Positions 56,101 through 63,972 of a stretch of DNA of 64,000 nucleotides are shown in pieces. This DNA is from Clostridia bacterium (GTDB lineage: Bacteria; Bacillota; Clostridia; Acetivibrionales; DSM-2933), in the NCBI GenBank assembly GCA_026416815.1, contig JAOAEJ010000010.1, positions 1 through 64,000 of the forward strand, written 5' to 3'. The notes beneath the pieces were generated by a model. It searched no databases. It saw nothing but the letters and a program-made list of their open reading frames with translations, and was not told where the DNA came from. The position numbers were made by a program, and so were the translations under genes. Numbering within the stretch: the stretch's first letter is position 1; each line of letters starts with the position of its first letter.

Positions 56101-57693
56101 CAAGATTCCAATGACTGTCTCAATAGAATGCAGAGTCAGCAAGCCAACAATTTTGTCTTTTCCAATACCTTTTTTATCAAGCAGTCTTGCAAGCTGATTA
56201 GCCTTTTCATTCAGTTCTCTATAGGTTAGTTTGATATCACCATAACTGACAGCTATCTTATTTGGCGTACGATCCACGTGTTCTTCAAATATTGTGTATA
56301 TAACTTTATCCTTTGGGTATTCTGCATTAGTATTATTGAATTCATATATAAGCTCTTTTTTCTCAGATTCTGCAATGAGACTTAGTGTGCTTATTTTTTC
56401 ACAAGGGTTACTAACTATTTGATTTGTTAAGTTAATTAATCTACGATAAATATCATCAATTTGCTCAGCTGTATAATCATTAACCTTATAGTCAAAATCC
56501 AGAGTAAGCCTTCCGGAGCTGCACCAGTCCTTAATGACCAACTGCATGGAAAAAATCTGATTGCCGTTATAAAATTCAAGATTTTCTATAGCTGAACCGT
56601 TTAGTTCAGAGCCCAGTTTGGTGTTATAATAATTGACACAAACATCAAATAAATTATCGCAGCCTTTTTTCTTAAGCTCCAAATCCTGTACAAGAAGGTT
56701 ATAAGGGTACTTCTGATTAAAATAATAGTTTTTCAACTGAGCATTAATTTCTGTAATACTTTCCAGTACAGTAGCCTCCTCATCTATGGTAAACCTAAAC
56801 GGCATTGTACTGGTAAACATGCCAAATATACTCTTTTGCTTCTTCCCAGACCTATTTAGTACAGGTGTGCCAATTATGATATCTGATTGTTGAATTGCTT
56901 TATTTAAATAAAATAAATATAAGGCAACAAAAAATGTATTCAGTGAATATTTATTATCCTTAGCAAACTTTTTTATCTTTGAAGATAGATCTAAGTCCAA
57001 TTCATAAGTTTTCCTTTTTCCTTCTAAACTATCAGAACTCTTTTTTAAAATCTCATCAGGAAGAGGCTTGAATTTTTCATTCCAAAATAATTTGTTCTTT
57101 ATAAACCTGTCCGATGATAGATAATTTTTTTCATCCTCTATGTATTCTATATAGGAATGCTCATATGTATCGTTAATCTCTTCTTTATTTAAAAACTTCA
57201 TATAGACACTACTAATATTTTCGGTCATTATATTAATTGACCATCCGTCAGATATGATGTGATGAAACTTAGCTAAATATCCGTTATCATTATCTGATAT
57301 TTTAAATAGTGCAAAATAAAAAAGTCTGTTGTTTTTAAACTGAAATGGTTTCCTTGCTTCATTTTCAACCCATTTTTTAAATTCCGTTTCCGGCTGTTCA
57401 TATTGGGAAAAGTCTACAAAGTCTAATTTTATTGGCTCATAGTCACTTACATATTGGTACACTTCCCCATTTTCCTCAATAAACCTTAATCTTAGACCTT
57501 CATTCCTGCTAATAAATATATTTATGCACTCTTCAAGCTTATTAAAATCAATAGCACCTTTTATTCTTATAGGTCCACCTATATTGTGTATAGACATATC
57601 AGGATATATATTCTCTGTATACCAAACCCTCTTTTGTGCATGAGTCAAGGGATAAAAAATCGTGTTTTCTTTACAGTTAATGTTGTTGTTCAT
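53182..57693 (-). CDS. NRPS1: starter C-A(Asn)-PCP-E, N-acyl-D-Asn initiation module
   Basis: A 1503-residue loading module. The first C domain (~12-440; HHIISDG 144-150) has the lipo-initiation look (YPLTHAQKRVWYTE, NIGGPIRIKG), so it should attach a fatty acyl group. The A domain (~460-955) reads D656 L657 T660 K697 I720 G722 E747 V755 G756 K943, i.e. DLTKIGEVGK, an asparagine-type code. The PCP has Ser999 in LGGDS, the epimerase-partner form. The E domain (~1050-1480) has HHLVVDG 1181-1187 and EGHGRED. The tail TPSDFDAAEISQDELELLF is a COM donor. The product should be N-acyl-D-Asn handed to NRPS2. It is the first gene of the cluster, with the peptidase-exporter 31 bp downstream. Confidence 0.94.
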   Translation of the reverse strand: MNNNINCKENTIFYPLTHAQKRVWYTENIYPDMSIHNIGGPIRIKGAIDFNKLEECINIFISRNEGLRLRFIEENGEVYQYVSDYEPIKLDFVDFSQYEQPETEFKKWVENEARKPFQFKNNRLFYFALFKISDNDNGYLAKFHHIISDGWSINIMTENISSVYMKFLNKEEINDTYEHSYIEYIEDEKNYLSSDRFIKNKLFWNEKFKPLPDEILKKSSDSLEGKRKTYELDLDLSSKIKKFAKDNKYSLNTFFVALYLFYLNKAIQQSDIIIGTPVLNRSGKKQKSIFGMFTSTMPFRFTIDEEATVLESITEINAQLKNYYFNQKYPYNLLVQDLELKKKGCDNLFDVCVNYYNTKLGSELNGSAIENLEFYNGNQIFSMQLVIKDWCSSGRLTLDFDYKVNDYTAEQIDDIYRRLINLTNQIVSNPCEKISTLSLIAESEKKELIYEFNNTNAEYPKDKVIYTIFEEHVDRTPNKIAVSYGDIKLTYRELNEKANQLARLLDKKGIGKDKIVGLLTLHSIETVIGILGVIKAGGAYLPIDPDYPAERVGYMLEDSGTDVLLTNYDVTDIGSFRGKIINLEDPSLYTGENSNLNKVNNTDDLVYVIYTSGSTGKPKGTMIEHQGLVNYIWWAKQMYVKNENEVFPLYSSLAFDLTVTSVFTPLISGNSIVIYRDNEDEYVLYRIMKEKKATVVKLTPAHLALLKDLDNKNSSVKRFIVGGEDLKVNLAKSIHESFNGDIEIFNEYGPTETVVGCMIHKYDYENDVRASVPIGVPAHNVQIYILDNKNNPVPVGTIGEMFISGDGVARGYLNRADLTQRKFIENPFLSGKKMYRTGDLARFLNDGKIEYVGRSDHQVKIRGYRIELGEIEKHLENHPAIREAVVIDHNDVTIGKYLCAYIVTKSDITPYDLKDYLSGNMPQYMVPTYFVELDEIPLTQNGKVNRASLPQPDLSENRNCEYVASRTEKEEVLIKHISEVLNIDRISVRDNFYHLGGDSIKAIQIASKLSNEGFKLKVKDIMAHPVLEELALCIEQTKSSVIDQSPCKGSIKSTPIATWFFSQSLAEPGHYTQSVLLKLDKGVSEESLNIVLNKLISQHDSLRINYNFATGELYYNEKHLNKDYSLEAHDLSALPKHNQYEEIARIGEGIKSSFDIENDILIKACLFNLGANGKHLLLTAHHLVVDGVSWRIILDDVYISLKQIENGLQLKLPLKTDSLQKWAEILEMYSTGEMYKEKEYWDEILNRKITFSVQNQQTDYYAEHNYELSVHIGEEETQMLVLNANTPYNTEPKDLLIAALARALNEIWGNEEVVIELEGHGREDIFENIDVTRTVGWFTSIYPVHIKMNVNDLPSHIKGVKEQLRSIPNNGIGYSILKHLAGCLKDDREKYIRFNFMGDFGNAFKNEFFELLDRHSGNEVSKKNQLTCLLDINCIIIDGRLKISIAYSRDKFTDTTITELIDKYSDNLKEIIGHCCNKETVEFTPSDFDAAEISQDELELLFS

Positions 57694-58242
57694 ATAGCAA
57701 GACCTCTTTATATATTTCAGTATTAACTATCCAATTAGTTCCATGGGCTATTTTATTAAGTTTTACACAAGCAAATTTTATATTAGATTCAAACGAATGA
57801 GGAGGCCTAAGTTTTTTAGTCACTAGTTTCTTACAATTATTGAATCATGCGACTCATCCACATCTTCTTTCCATCGCTAGGGGGTATCTTATATTGGTGC
57901 AAAACCATAAAATATAGTCCCAAACACTTGCTATTGTCCAGTCTTCCGTGGTTTCGTTGACCTATGTTTTAGTAATCCAAATAATCGTTGCTACTAATCT
58001 TTTTAGTGTACATAAAACTTGGAATTTAGCTCATAAATACCTATCCCCCTACTATCGATAGCTTTCTTTTCAACCTATATTCACACCAAGGTTTAAAAAG
58101 GTTCGGTATAAATGTAAATTTTCTATTTACGAAATTGAATACAAGATCATTGAACCAAACTATAAAATTTAGTCCTCCAAATATTTAAAGGGTTGATGTA
58201 TGATTTTGTTATGAAATATTATGAAAGTGAAGGTCGAATCCT
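57694..58242. promoter_or_regulatory. divergent promoter region of the PKS-NRPS cluster
   Basis: A 549-bp non-coding spacer between NRPS1 (-) and the sensor-only gene (+). It should contain the main cluster promoter. I see no textbook -35/-10 pair with confidence. At 58110-58127 is the 18-bp string shared with the region upstream of kinase 1 (13996-14013). Confidence 0.45.
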
Positions 58243-58941
58243 ATGATAATGATTTTAAACACCTTAGTCCTATGGTCACTAGCAGCGATTTTTCCATTTT
58301 TAAACTTAAAAAGAAACGTTTCTAGTTTGGGAACTATACTTCTTTTCTGTGGAGGGTGCGGTACCCTTTCAGTTGTTTTGAAGGACACCTTCAGACCGGC
58401 TGTAGACAGCTATTTCAATGGAAATGAAGCTTTAAATACATTTCTTTTATACTTAGAGGACAATATATCAGCATTTTCTCATTATTTCATTCCCTACCTT
58501 TTACTATTATTCAGCCTTGAATACTCCGGATTATACGAAACTCGATTGTCCGGCATTAAGAAAATAAAGTCAGCTGCGTTTATAATACTATTAATACCTA
58601 TAGTAGGTATGTACATATTTTTCCCTGTATACCCTAACTTCCTTCCTAAAAACAATATCCTCATTATTTGGGCTATGCCTTATATCCTTCTAGCCGTTAC
58701 GTTATTGATATATTCTTATCTGAACGAGAATAACCGGATACTTAAAATCCAGAAATTGGCCATTTGCATATTAATAATACCCGAAACACTGTTCACGTCA
58801 TTTACTAACGCGCTCCTTCCCCTAAACAATATTGAAGGTTTGTGGAGATATGATTACATAATAATTATCAGCAGCCTATGTGCATTTATATCTATTACTT
58901 ATATACACCGGTACAGCCTGCTAAAGCCCAAAAAAGGATAG
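58243..58941 (+). CDS. 7-TM sensor-only paralogue of the histidine kinases
   Basis: A 232-residue membrane protein with about seven hydrophobic helices. It aligns along its length with the first ~228 residues of kinases 1 and 2, sharing the LLFCGGCGTLSVVLKDTFRP region, the FSHYFIPYLLLLFSLEYS helix, FFPVYPNFLP and FTSFTNALLPL. It stops at the point where their kinase part begins. No H-box or ATPase follows, and no kinase remnant is seen downstream, so it seems a purpose-built or stably truncated sensor. It could bind the same ligand, act as a decoy or immunity protein, or form mixed dimers with the kinases. It is divergent from NRPS1. A GAAGG lies upstream of ATG 58243. Confidence 0.85.
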   Translation: MIMILNTLVLWSLAAIFPFLNLKRNVSSLGTILLFCGGCGTLSVVLKDTFRPAVDSYFNGNEALNTFLLYLEDNISAFSHYFIPYLLLLFSLEYSGLYETRLSGIKKIKSAAFIILLIPIVGMYIFFPVYPNFLPKNNILIIWAMPYILLAVTLLIYSYLNENNRILKIQKLAICILIIPETLFTSFTNALLPLNNIEGLWRYDYIIIISSLCAFISITYIHRYSLLKPKKG

Positions 58942-59011
58942 TAACAAATTATATTAAAACTTTATTATATATTGACAAGTTATTTATTTCTATTATAAGA
59001 TAATCTTGTTA

Positions 59012-59100
59012 AGAGGGAGTAGTTTTAATTACAAAGTCAACATACTGGAGAGGGTAGCCAATCCTGGCTTTGTAACCGATATACGGTGACGAGACTTTTA
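59012..59100 (+). ncRNA. yybP-ykoY (manganese) riboswitch aptamer
   Basis: It contains the conserved GGGAGTAG near the 5' side, an ACAAAG.../...CTTTGT arm and the 3' GAGACTTTT strand, in the order of the yybP-ykoY family. The outer stem pairs GTTAAG with CTTTTAAC. The 3' strand is shared with the following terminator, which is the usual layout for ligand-induced antitermination. The family senses Mn2+ and normally switches on Mn export or homeostasis genes. Confidence 0.8.
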
Positions 59101-59145
59101 ACATAATCCGGTCTACGGGTTATGTTGGAAGTCTTTTTTATTTTC
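59093..59145 (+). terminator. riboswitch-controlled terminator
   Basis: A long stem formed by AGACTT...AACATAA and TTATGTT...AAGTCT is followed by TTTTTTATTTT. It overlaps the 3' strand of the aptamer's closing stem, so aptamer formation would disrupt it. Confidence 0.85.
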
Positions 59146-59190
59146 CTTCCACATACCCCGGATATTCCAATTTACGAAAGGATGGGTGTT

Positions 59191-59302
59191 ATGTATTTAG
59201 ACTCTAAAAATTCTTATTGGTTTATCTCTTGCAATAATTCCAAACTACATTTTAGCGCTATGGTTGATTAATTGTTTTAATCCTTTGAAGTACTATCTAT
59301 AA
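59191..59302 (+). pseudogene. small ORF after the riboswitch, apparently frameshifted membrane peptide
   Basis: ATG 59191 has an AAAGGA ribosome site and lies 46 bp after the riboswitch terminator. The ATG frame gives only 26 residues (stop at 59271) without character. From the A-run at ~59206 another frame reads a hydrophobic stretch (ILIGLSLAIIPNYILALWL) and stops at 59300-59302. A one-base slip in the A-run would join a normal start to this helix as a ~36-residue membrane peptide. It could be a decayed gene, a sequencing slip or coincidence. Confidence 0.35.
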
Positions 59303-59338
59303 TCTGACTACTACATTTTAAGAAGTGAGGTAACAGCT

Positions 59339-60043
59339 ATGAATCTATACGAAATCAAAAACCTTGTCAAAGTATATGGTGAAAAGGAAAACAAAGTACA
59401 TGCATTGAATGGTGTAAGTATCAATATCCCAAGAGGCAAATTTGTTGTCGTACTTGGTGCCAGCGGCTCTGGAAAAAGTACTCTCCTTAATATTCTGGGA
59501 GGAATGGATACACCTACAGAAGGTGAAATTTTCTTCGACGGTGAAAACATATCAAAACATACCCAAAGCAAGCTGACAAAGTTCAGAAAAGAAAATATCG
59601 GATATGTTTTTCAGTCATACAACCTTTTGCCAAACCTAACTGCACTTGAAAATGTGGAGTTTTCCACCGAAATTGGCAAACTTCCAAAGGATGGAGCCAA
59701 GAACGCGCTGACTATGGTCGGTCTATTTGAAAGAAAAGACCATTACCCTGCCGAACTCTCAGGGGGTGAACAGCAGAGAATATCAATTGCTCGGGCCATT
59801 GCTAAAAAGCCTAAGGTACTTTTGTGTGATGAGCCTACAGGTGCACTTGACTATAAGACCGGTATTATGATTTTAAATGTACTGTGCGATATCAATAAGA
59901 AACAAAGCACTTCTATAATATTAATCACCCACAGTCAGGATATTGCCAAAATCGCTGACGTAGTTATAAAAATGCGAAGCGGTAAAATCATAGACGTTTT
60001 CGAGAACCCTGCACCTCAGTCCCCCAACGAAGTTGAATGGTAG
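59339..60043 (+). CDS. ABC transporter ATP-binding protein (MacB/LolD type)
   Basis: A 234-residue ATPase of the FtsE/LolD/MacB group. Walker A is GASGSGKST at ~40-48, the signature is LSGGEQQR, Walker B is [11 protein letters not shown] and the switch His is in LITHSQD. Ribosome site GTGAGG precedes ATG 59339. It forms an operon with the FtsX-type permease, whose start lies 8 bp after this stop. Such pairs export or extract peptides and amphiphiles, often giving resistance to antimicrobial peptides. Lying next to the PKS-NRPS cluster, it might add self-protection, but this is inference; the riboswitch upstream could also affect it by read-through. Confidence 0.93.
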   Translation: MNLYEIKNLVKVYGEKENKVHALNGVSINIPRGKFVVVLGASGSGKSTLLNILGGMDTPTEGEIFFDGENISKHTQSKLTKFRKENIGYVFQSYNLLPNLTALENVEFSTEIGKLPKDGAKNALTMVGLFERKDHYPAELSGGEQQRISIARAIAKKPKVLLCDEPTGALDYKTGIMILNVLCDINKKQSTSIILITHSQDIAKIADVVIKMRSGKIIDVFENPAPQSPNEVEW

Positions 60044-60051
60044 GTGAAACT

Positions 60052-62382
60052 ATGAAGATAGAAAATAAACTATTACTCCGAAAAATAAAAAAACAATTTA
60101 CTCAGCTTCTTGCCGCCGCTTTAATTGTTGCAATAGGTGTTGGCTTTTTTGTTACCTTGAAAACTGTGCTTTTTCAGTACGAAAATATGTCGGAGCAATA
60201 CTATAAGCACTATTCCCTTGCAGATTATACCATCTACAGTGTAGGGCTTGACCAAAGTGATGTTGATAAAATCAAACACATAGACGGCGTAAACGCAGCT
60301 CAAGGTAGGTTTGTAGCAGATTTCAAAAGCGGAGCTGCTACAATACGTGCACTTTCTATTCCCTTTAAGGAAAGCCTGATAAACAAACCGTATATATACC
60401 AAGGTAGGCACCTTGAGAATGATGACGAATGTATGCTGCTCCAAAAGTATGCTAAAGCTAATAATCTCGAAATCGGTGATACCATTGAAATCAAAATACA
60501 AAATCAAAAATATGTTTTTAAAATTGCAGGACTAGTTTCTTCACCTGAATATGTGTATTTAGTCCAGAGTGAAAGTGTACCTATGGCGGATGCTCATGAC
60601 TTTGGGATTACTTTTATAAGTGAAAACTTTTTCAAAAGTAGATTAAATAGCGGATATAACCAGATAAATGTTCTATTTGATGATGGGGCCGATACTGCCA
60701 AAATCGCAGAGAAAATCAAGGAAGCACTAATACCCAAAAGAATATCCTATGACTTATTCAAAAGTGGTCAGACCAGCTATAAAATGTATAAGGATGACTT
60801 GAAGCAGATAGACACTCTAGCTTATATTTTCCCTGTAATATTCTTTATCATAGGATCAATGATGATTTATGTCATGCAAAAGCGCAATGTTACAAAAGAA
60901 CGCAAGCAGATAGGTATTATTAAGGCTATGGGCCTTTCGGATATAAAGATTCTATTTATATATACTAAGTATTCGGTATTAATAGCGTTTTTAGGAAGTA
61001 TTGGCGGATGCCTATTATCAATATCTATCGGGGACTACATTCTGAATGTATTTGGCGAAATGTTTGAGATACCCGGACTTGCTTTCACATTTTATTTTTA
61101 TTTATGGGCCGTAGCATTTTTACTTTCACTGATCGTATGTGTAATATCTAATTTTGTTGGTATAAAGGCAATACTTAAAATCACTCCTGCTGAAGCTATG
61201 CACGCAGAAAAACCAAAGAGCGGGAAAAAAATTCTTCTTGAGAATATAAAGCCATTGTGGAACAGTTTGTCCTTTAACACCCGCTATGCATTAAAAGCTT
61301 CATTACGGAATAAAGGTAGATTTTTCGCTGTTGTATTAGGAATGACTGCCGCTGTAGCTTTGACAGTATTCGCACTTGGTTTCAATAATTCCTTTGATTA
61401 TTTGATTAATAACCATTATGAAACCTTTACCAAATATGATTTAGCGGTAAGCGTACAAACAACTCCCTTAGAAAAGGATATTGATGTTGTTTCAATGCCT
61501 GGTGTAGAAAAGTATTCTAAAGCCACAATTCTGCCCATAAAAGTTGAAAAGGACAGCAAAAATTTAGACTATCCTCTTCTAATAACCGAGAGCGGCTTTG
61601 ATATGCTTGATATAAAAAATGATACGGGTAAAGCTGTTAATTTACAGGACGGAATTGTACTGCCGATTTATATTGCAGATAAACTTGGAGTCTCAAAGGG
61701 TGATAAGGTGAAAATATCCTCACCAAGCAGCAGTTTTGACGATGTTGAAGTATCTATCAGTGACTTATCAATTCAAGCCTCTTCCTTTTATGTTTATACA
61801 AAATTTGATTTTATAAAAGAAAAGCTCAATTTTGACAAAGCAATATACAATACTATTTTTTTAAAATCTAATGGAGACGTGAAAGGCTTATCAAAGCTAA
61901 TTAATGATAGTAAAAGTGTAATAAGTACAACCTCAAAAGAACAGGACAAAAGCACCATGCTCAAACTACTTGATACCATCAGCTTTATGATTCAGGTAAT
62001 AATAGTATTTGCCGTCATACTGGGAATTGCAGTATTGTATGCAGTAGGTATAATAAACCTTACTGCAAGGAGCTATGAGTTTGTTGTTTTAAAGGTTATG
62101 GGATACGATACAAAAGACATTGTGCTTGCATGTATAAAAGAAAACCTCTTCCAACTAATCCTTTCCCTGCCCTTTGGTTTTTTGCTCGGCAATCTTATCA
62201 TATTGGGCATTAAAGATGAGTTTTCAAATGATTCTTTCGCACTTACACTACATATTTATGGCGAGAGCTACTGGTTTGCAGCTATTCTTCTAATAGCCAT
62301 ATCTGCTCTTATTATGATTATGAGTATCCGATTCATAAATCGGGTTGATATGATTGAAGGCTTAAAATCAAGAGAAGAATAA
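60052..62382 (+). CDS. FtsX-type ABC transporter permease with two FtsX domains
   Basis: A 776-residue permease. One N-terminal membrane helix (~15-37) is followed by a ~200-residue extracellular domain, three helices (~260-370), a second FtsX repeat beginning near NTRYALKASLRNKGRF, another extracellular domain and three final helices. This is the arrangement of BceB/YknZ-like and lipoprotein-release-like exporters. ATG 60052 is chosen because AGGTGA lies 6 nt upstream; the open frame starts 15 bp earlier, overlapping the ATPase stop. The substrate is unknown. Confidence 0.92.
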   Translation: MKIENKLLLRKIKKQFTQLLAAALIVAIGVGFFVTLKTVLFQYENMSEQYYKHYSLADYTIYSVGLDQSDVDKIKHIDGVNAAQGRFVADFKSGAATIRALSIPFKESLINKPYIYQGRHLENDDECMLLQKYAKANNLEIGDTIEIKIQNQKYVFKIAGLVSSPEYVYLVQSESVPMADAHDFGITFISENFFKSRLNSGYNQINVLFDDGADTAKIAEKIKEALIPKRISYDLFKSGQTSYKMYKDDLKQIDTLAYIFPVIFFIIGSMMIYVMQKRNVTKERKQIGIIKAMGLSDIKILFIYTKYSVLIAFLGSIGGCLLSISIGDYILNVFGEMFEIPGLAFTFYFYLWAVAFLLSLIVCVISNFVGIKAILKITPAEAMHAEKPKSGKKILLENIKPLWNSLSFNTRYALKASLRNKGRFFAVVLGMTAAVALTVFALGFNNSFDYLINNHYETFTKYDLAVSVQTTPLEKDIDVVSMPGVEKYSKATILPIKVEKDSKNLDYPLLITESGFDMLDIKNDTGKAVNLQDGIVLPIYIADKLGVSKGDKVKISSPSSSFDDVEVSISDLSIQASSFYVYTKFDFIKEKLNFDKAIYNTIFLKSNGDVKGLSKLINDSKSVISTTSKEQDKSTMLKLLDTISFMIQVIIVFAVILGIAVLYAVGIINLTARSYEFVVLKVMGYDTKDIVLACIKENLFQLILSLPFGFLLGNLIILGIKDEFSNDSFALTLHIYGESYWFAAILLIAISALIMIMSIRFINRVDMIEGLKSREE

Positions 62383-62392
62383 ATCAATGATA

Positions 62393-62457
62393 ACCATGAA
62401 ATCATTACATCCTTCTTCAAATCATATATTTTAGTAGAAAGGTGATGATTTCATGGT
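62393..62457. terminator. long inverted repeat after the ABC permease
   Basis: A perfect 13-bp repeat (62393-62405 with 62445-62457) whose inner flanks pair further, 10 bp after the permease stop. There is no strong T-run. It may be a stem-loop terminator or an mRNA-protecting structure. Confidence 0.5.
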
Positions 62458-62562
62458 GATTTCATTAAAACAGCTTTTTAAATTGAACATATTGAAACTT
62501 TCCCGATTCCTCCGTGGCTTAAATAAAATCTATACAGGCTTCCTAATTCCCATGCAAGCAAG

Positions 62563-62600
62563 AAGTATTGTTGCTGTCCCTTATGACAGCAACAATACTT
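62563..62600. terminator. bidirectional terminator between ABC permease and HD-GYP gene
   Basis: A perfect 16-bp stem (62563-62578 with 62585-62600) with a 6-nt loop is followed by TTTT on the plus strand and sits 9 bp beyond the HD-GYP stop on the minus strand. It serves the convergent transcripts. Confidence 0.85.
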
Positions 62601-62608
62601 TTTTAGAT

Positions 62609-63247
62609 TTAAACGGAGTTCACCAATTCGGTAGTTTCATACGTCTCCTGCCTTTTTCTCCAGACCTTCCAAAGCTTTTCAGCTGCTTCTACCACTACTG
62701 GGTCAAACTGTATCCCTTTATTTACTAGGATTTCCTCCATACACGCCTCCCAGGTCATCGCTTTCCTATAAGACCTTTCAGAAGTCATAGCATCGATGGA
62801 ATCAGCAACAGCAATAATACGTGAACCAAGAGGAATTTTATCCATTTTAATACCAAAAGGGTATCCTTTACCATCCCATCTTTCATGGTGGTAAAGAACA
62901 ATTTCTGCTATTTTTTTTAACCTTTTTGACCGAATAAGAATGTTATATCCGATCTCAGGATGTCTCTGTATAATAGCCCATTCATGAGGCAGAAGCTTCC
63001 CATTCTTATTTAGAATATTTTCAGGGATACCCATTTTGCCAATATCATGCAGATGAGCTGCAACGTGCACATTCGCAAGTGTAGTTCCCCTCAATCCCAG
63101 CATACGAGCAAGATCATAGGATATGTCCGCTACTCTGGAGGAATGACCGCTGGTATAGACATCCTTCGCTTCAAGAGCTGCAACTAGACATTCAATAGCG
63201 TCGTGAAAATCATTCTTGCCCAAAAGCCAGTTGAATATGTAAATCAT
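62609..63247 (-). CDS. HD-GYP domain phosphodiesterase
   Basis: A 212-residue stand-alone HD-GYP domain, predicted to hydrolyse cyclic di-GMP or a related cyclic dinucleotide. The metal-binding HD is in HLHDIGK, and the GYP motif is intact in HHERWDGKGYP. The conserved ADSIDAMTS and RSYRKA segments follow. No receiver or other sensor domain is attached. The start ATG 63247 overlaps the stop of the Cys-rich protein gene (ATGA), so translation is coupled to the Fur operon. Confidence 0.93.
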   Translation of the reverse strand: MIYIFNWLLGKNDFHDAIECLVAALEAKDVYTSGHSSRVADISYDLARMLGLRGTTLANVHVAAHLHDIGKMGIPENILNKNGKLLPHEWAIIQRHPEIGYNILIRSKRLKKIAEIVLYHHERWDGKGYPFGIKMDKIPLGSRIIAVADSIDAMTSERSYRKAMTWEACMEEILVNKGIQFDPVVVEAAEKLWKVWRKRQETYETTELVNSV

Positions 63248-63402
63248 GCTACACTATCGGTGTGATTACTGCTGCAATTGCAACTGTTTTGAGTACAGTC
63301 ACTGCAACAGCTGTTTTCACCCCTTCGTGTACGTTTAACAAAACCAGCAATTATATATAATGTAAAACCGATAATCAGCCCACCAACAATCCAGTTAATC
63401 AT
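63244..63402 (-). CDS. FeoB-associated Cys-rich membrane protein
   Basis: A 52-residue protein from ATG 63402 (GGAAGG upstream), with one N-terminal membrane helix (INWIVGGLIIGFTLYIIAGF), a basic stop-transfer KRTRRG and a cysteine-rich tail with CCSDC and CNC pairs. It fits the small family usually encoded beside feoB and thought to help Fe(II) uptake. No feoAB is in the window. It overlaps fur upstream and the HD-GYP gene downstream by 4 bp each. Confidence 0.85.
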   Translation of the reverse strand: MINWIVGGLIIGFTLYIIAGFVKRTRRGENSCCSDCTQNSCNCSSNHTDSVA

Positions 63403-63881
63403 AATTTCACCTTCCATACATTTGATTTTGATGATATATTGCAAGTTAAATTACACTTACTGCAATATCCATAAAATTTAACACTATGGTTTTTAATTAT
63501 AAAACGGTTATTTTTACGCACCTGCTCTTCCAACGATTCAAGTAAATCGTCCTGGACCTCCTCCACTTCACCGCACGATACACATATCAGATGATGGTGG
63601 TTATGTTGTCCTTCATCACTGTTAAACTCATATCTCACACATCCATCATCAAGGTATATCGTGCTTATAAATCCCATTTTCTCAAGCAGAGGAAGCGCCC
63701 TGTAAACAGTAGCCACACCGATTCCAACATGCTGCTCCTTTACGATTTCGTAAATTTCTTCACTACAAAGATGTTTACCTTTGTTGCTTATGATAACATT
63801 CAAAATCGCTTCTCTCTGTGGTGTCAGCCTATAGCCTTTTTCATTCAAAAACTGCTTCAAGTCTACACTTTTAGTATCCAT
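63399..63881 (-). CDS. Fur-family metalloregulator
   Basis: A 160-residue Fur-type repressor. The winged helix includes RLTPQREAIL, AEEIY-like CSEEIYEIV and GVATVYRAL. The regulatory metal site is the HNHHHLICVSCG region, and a second CxxC is in CSKCNLTC, giving the structural zinc site. ATG 63881 is preferred; AGGGG lies somewhat far upstream (13 nt). The open frame continues to a GTG at 63944 without a ribosome site. Whether it senses Fe, Zn or peroxide cannot be settled by sequence; the downstream FeoB-associated gene favours iron. Confidence 0.93.
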   Translation of the reverse strand: MDTKSVDLKQFLNEKGYRLTPQREAILNVIISNKGKHLCSEEIYEIVKEQHVGIGVATVYRALPLLEKMGFISTIYLDDGCVRYEFNSDEGQHNHHHLICVSCGEVEEVQDDLLESLEEQVRKNNRFIIKNHSVKFYGYCSKCNLTCNISSKSNVWKVKL

Positions 63882-63929
63882 CGGTTTCAAGTCCCCTTTT
63901 AGTACTGCTTTGTTATTTTGGAATTTATA

Positions 63930-63972
63930 ATGAAGAAATAACACCCTAAAACGTTGATTATTATTTCTTCAT
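63930..63972. repeat. 12-bp perfect inverted repeat upstream of fur
   Basis: The repeat ATGAAGAAATAA (63930-63941) recurs inverted at 63961-63972 with a 19-nt loop. It lies in the fur leader and could be a hairpin in the transcript or an operator. It does not look like a classical Fur box. Confidence 0.5.

Noticed and set aside
62453-62728. Plus-strand 91-residue ORF
   Set aside because: It runs through two hairpins and into the antisense of the HD-GYP gene, with no family resemblance.
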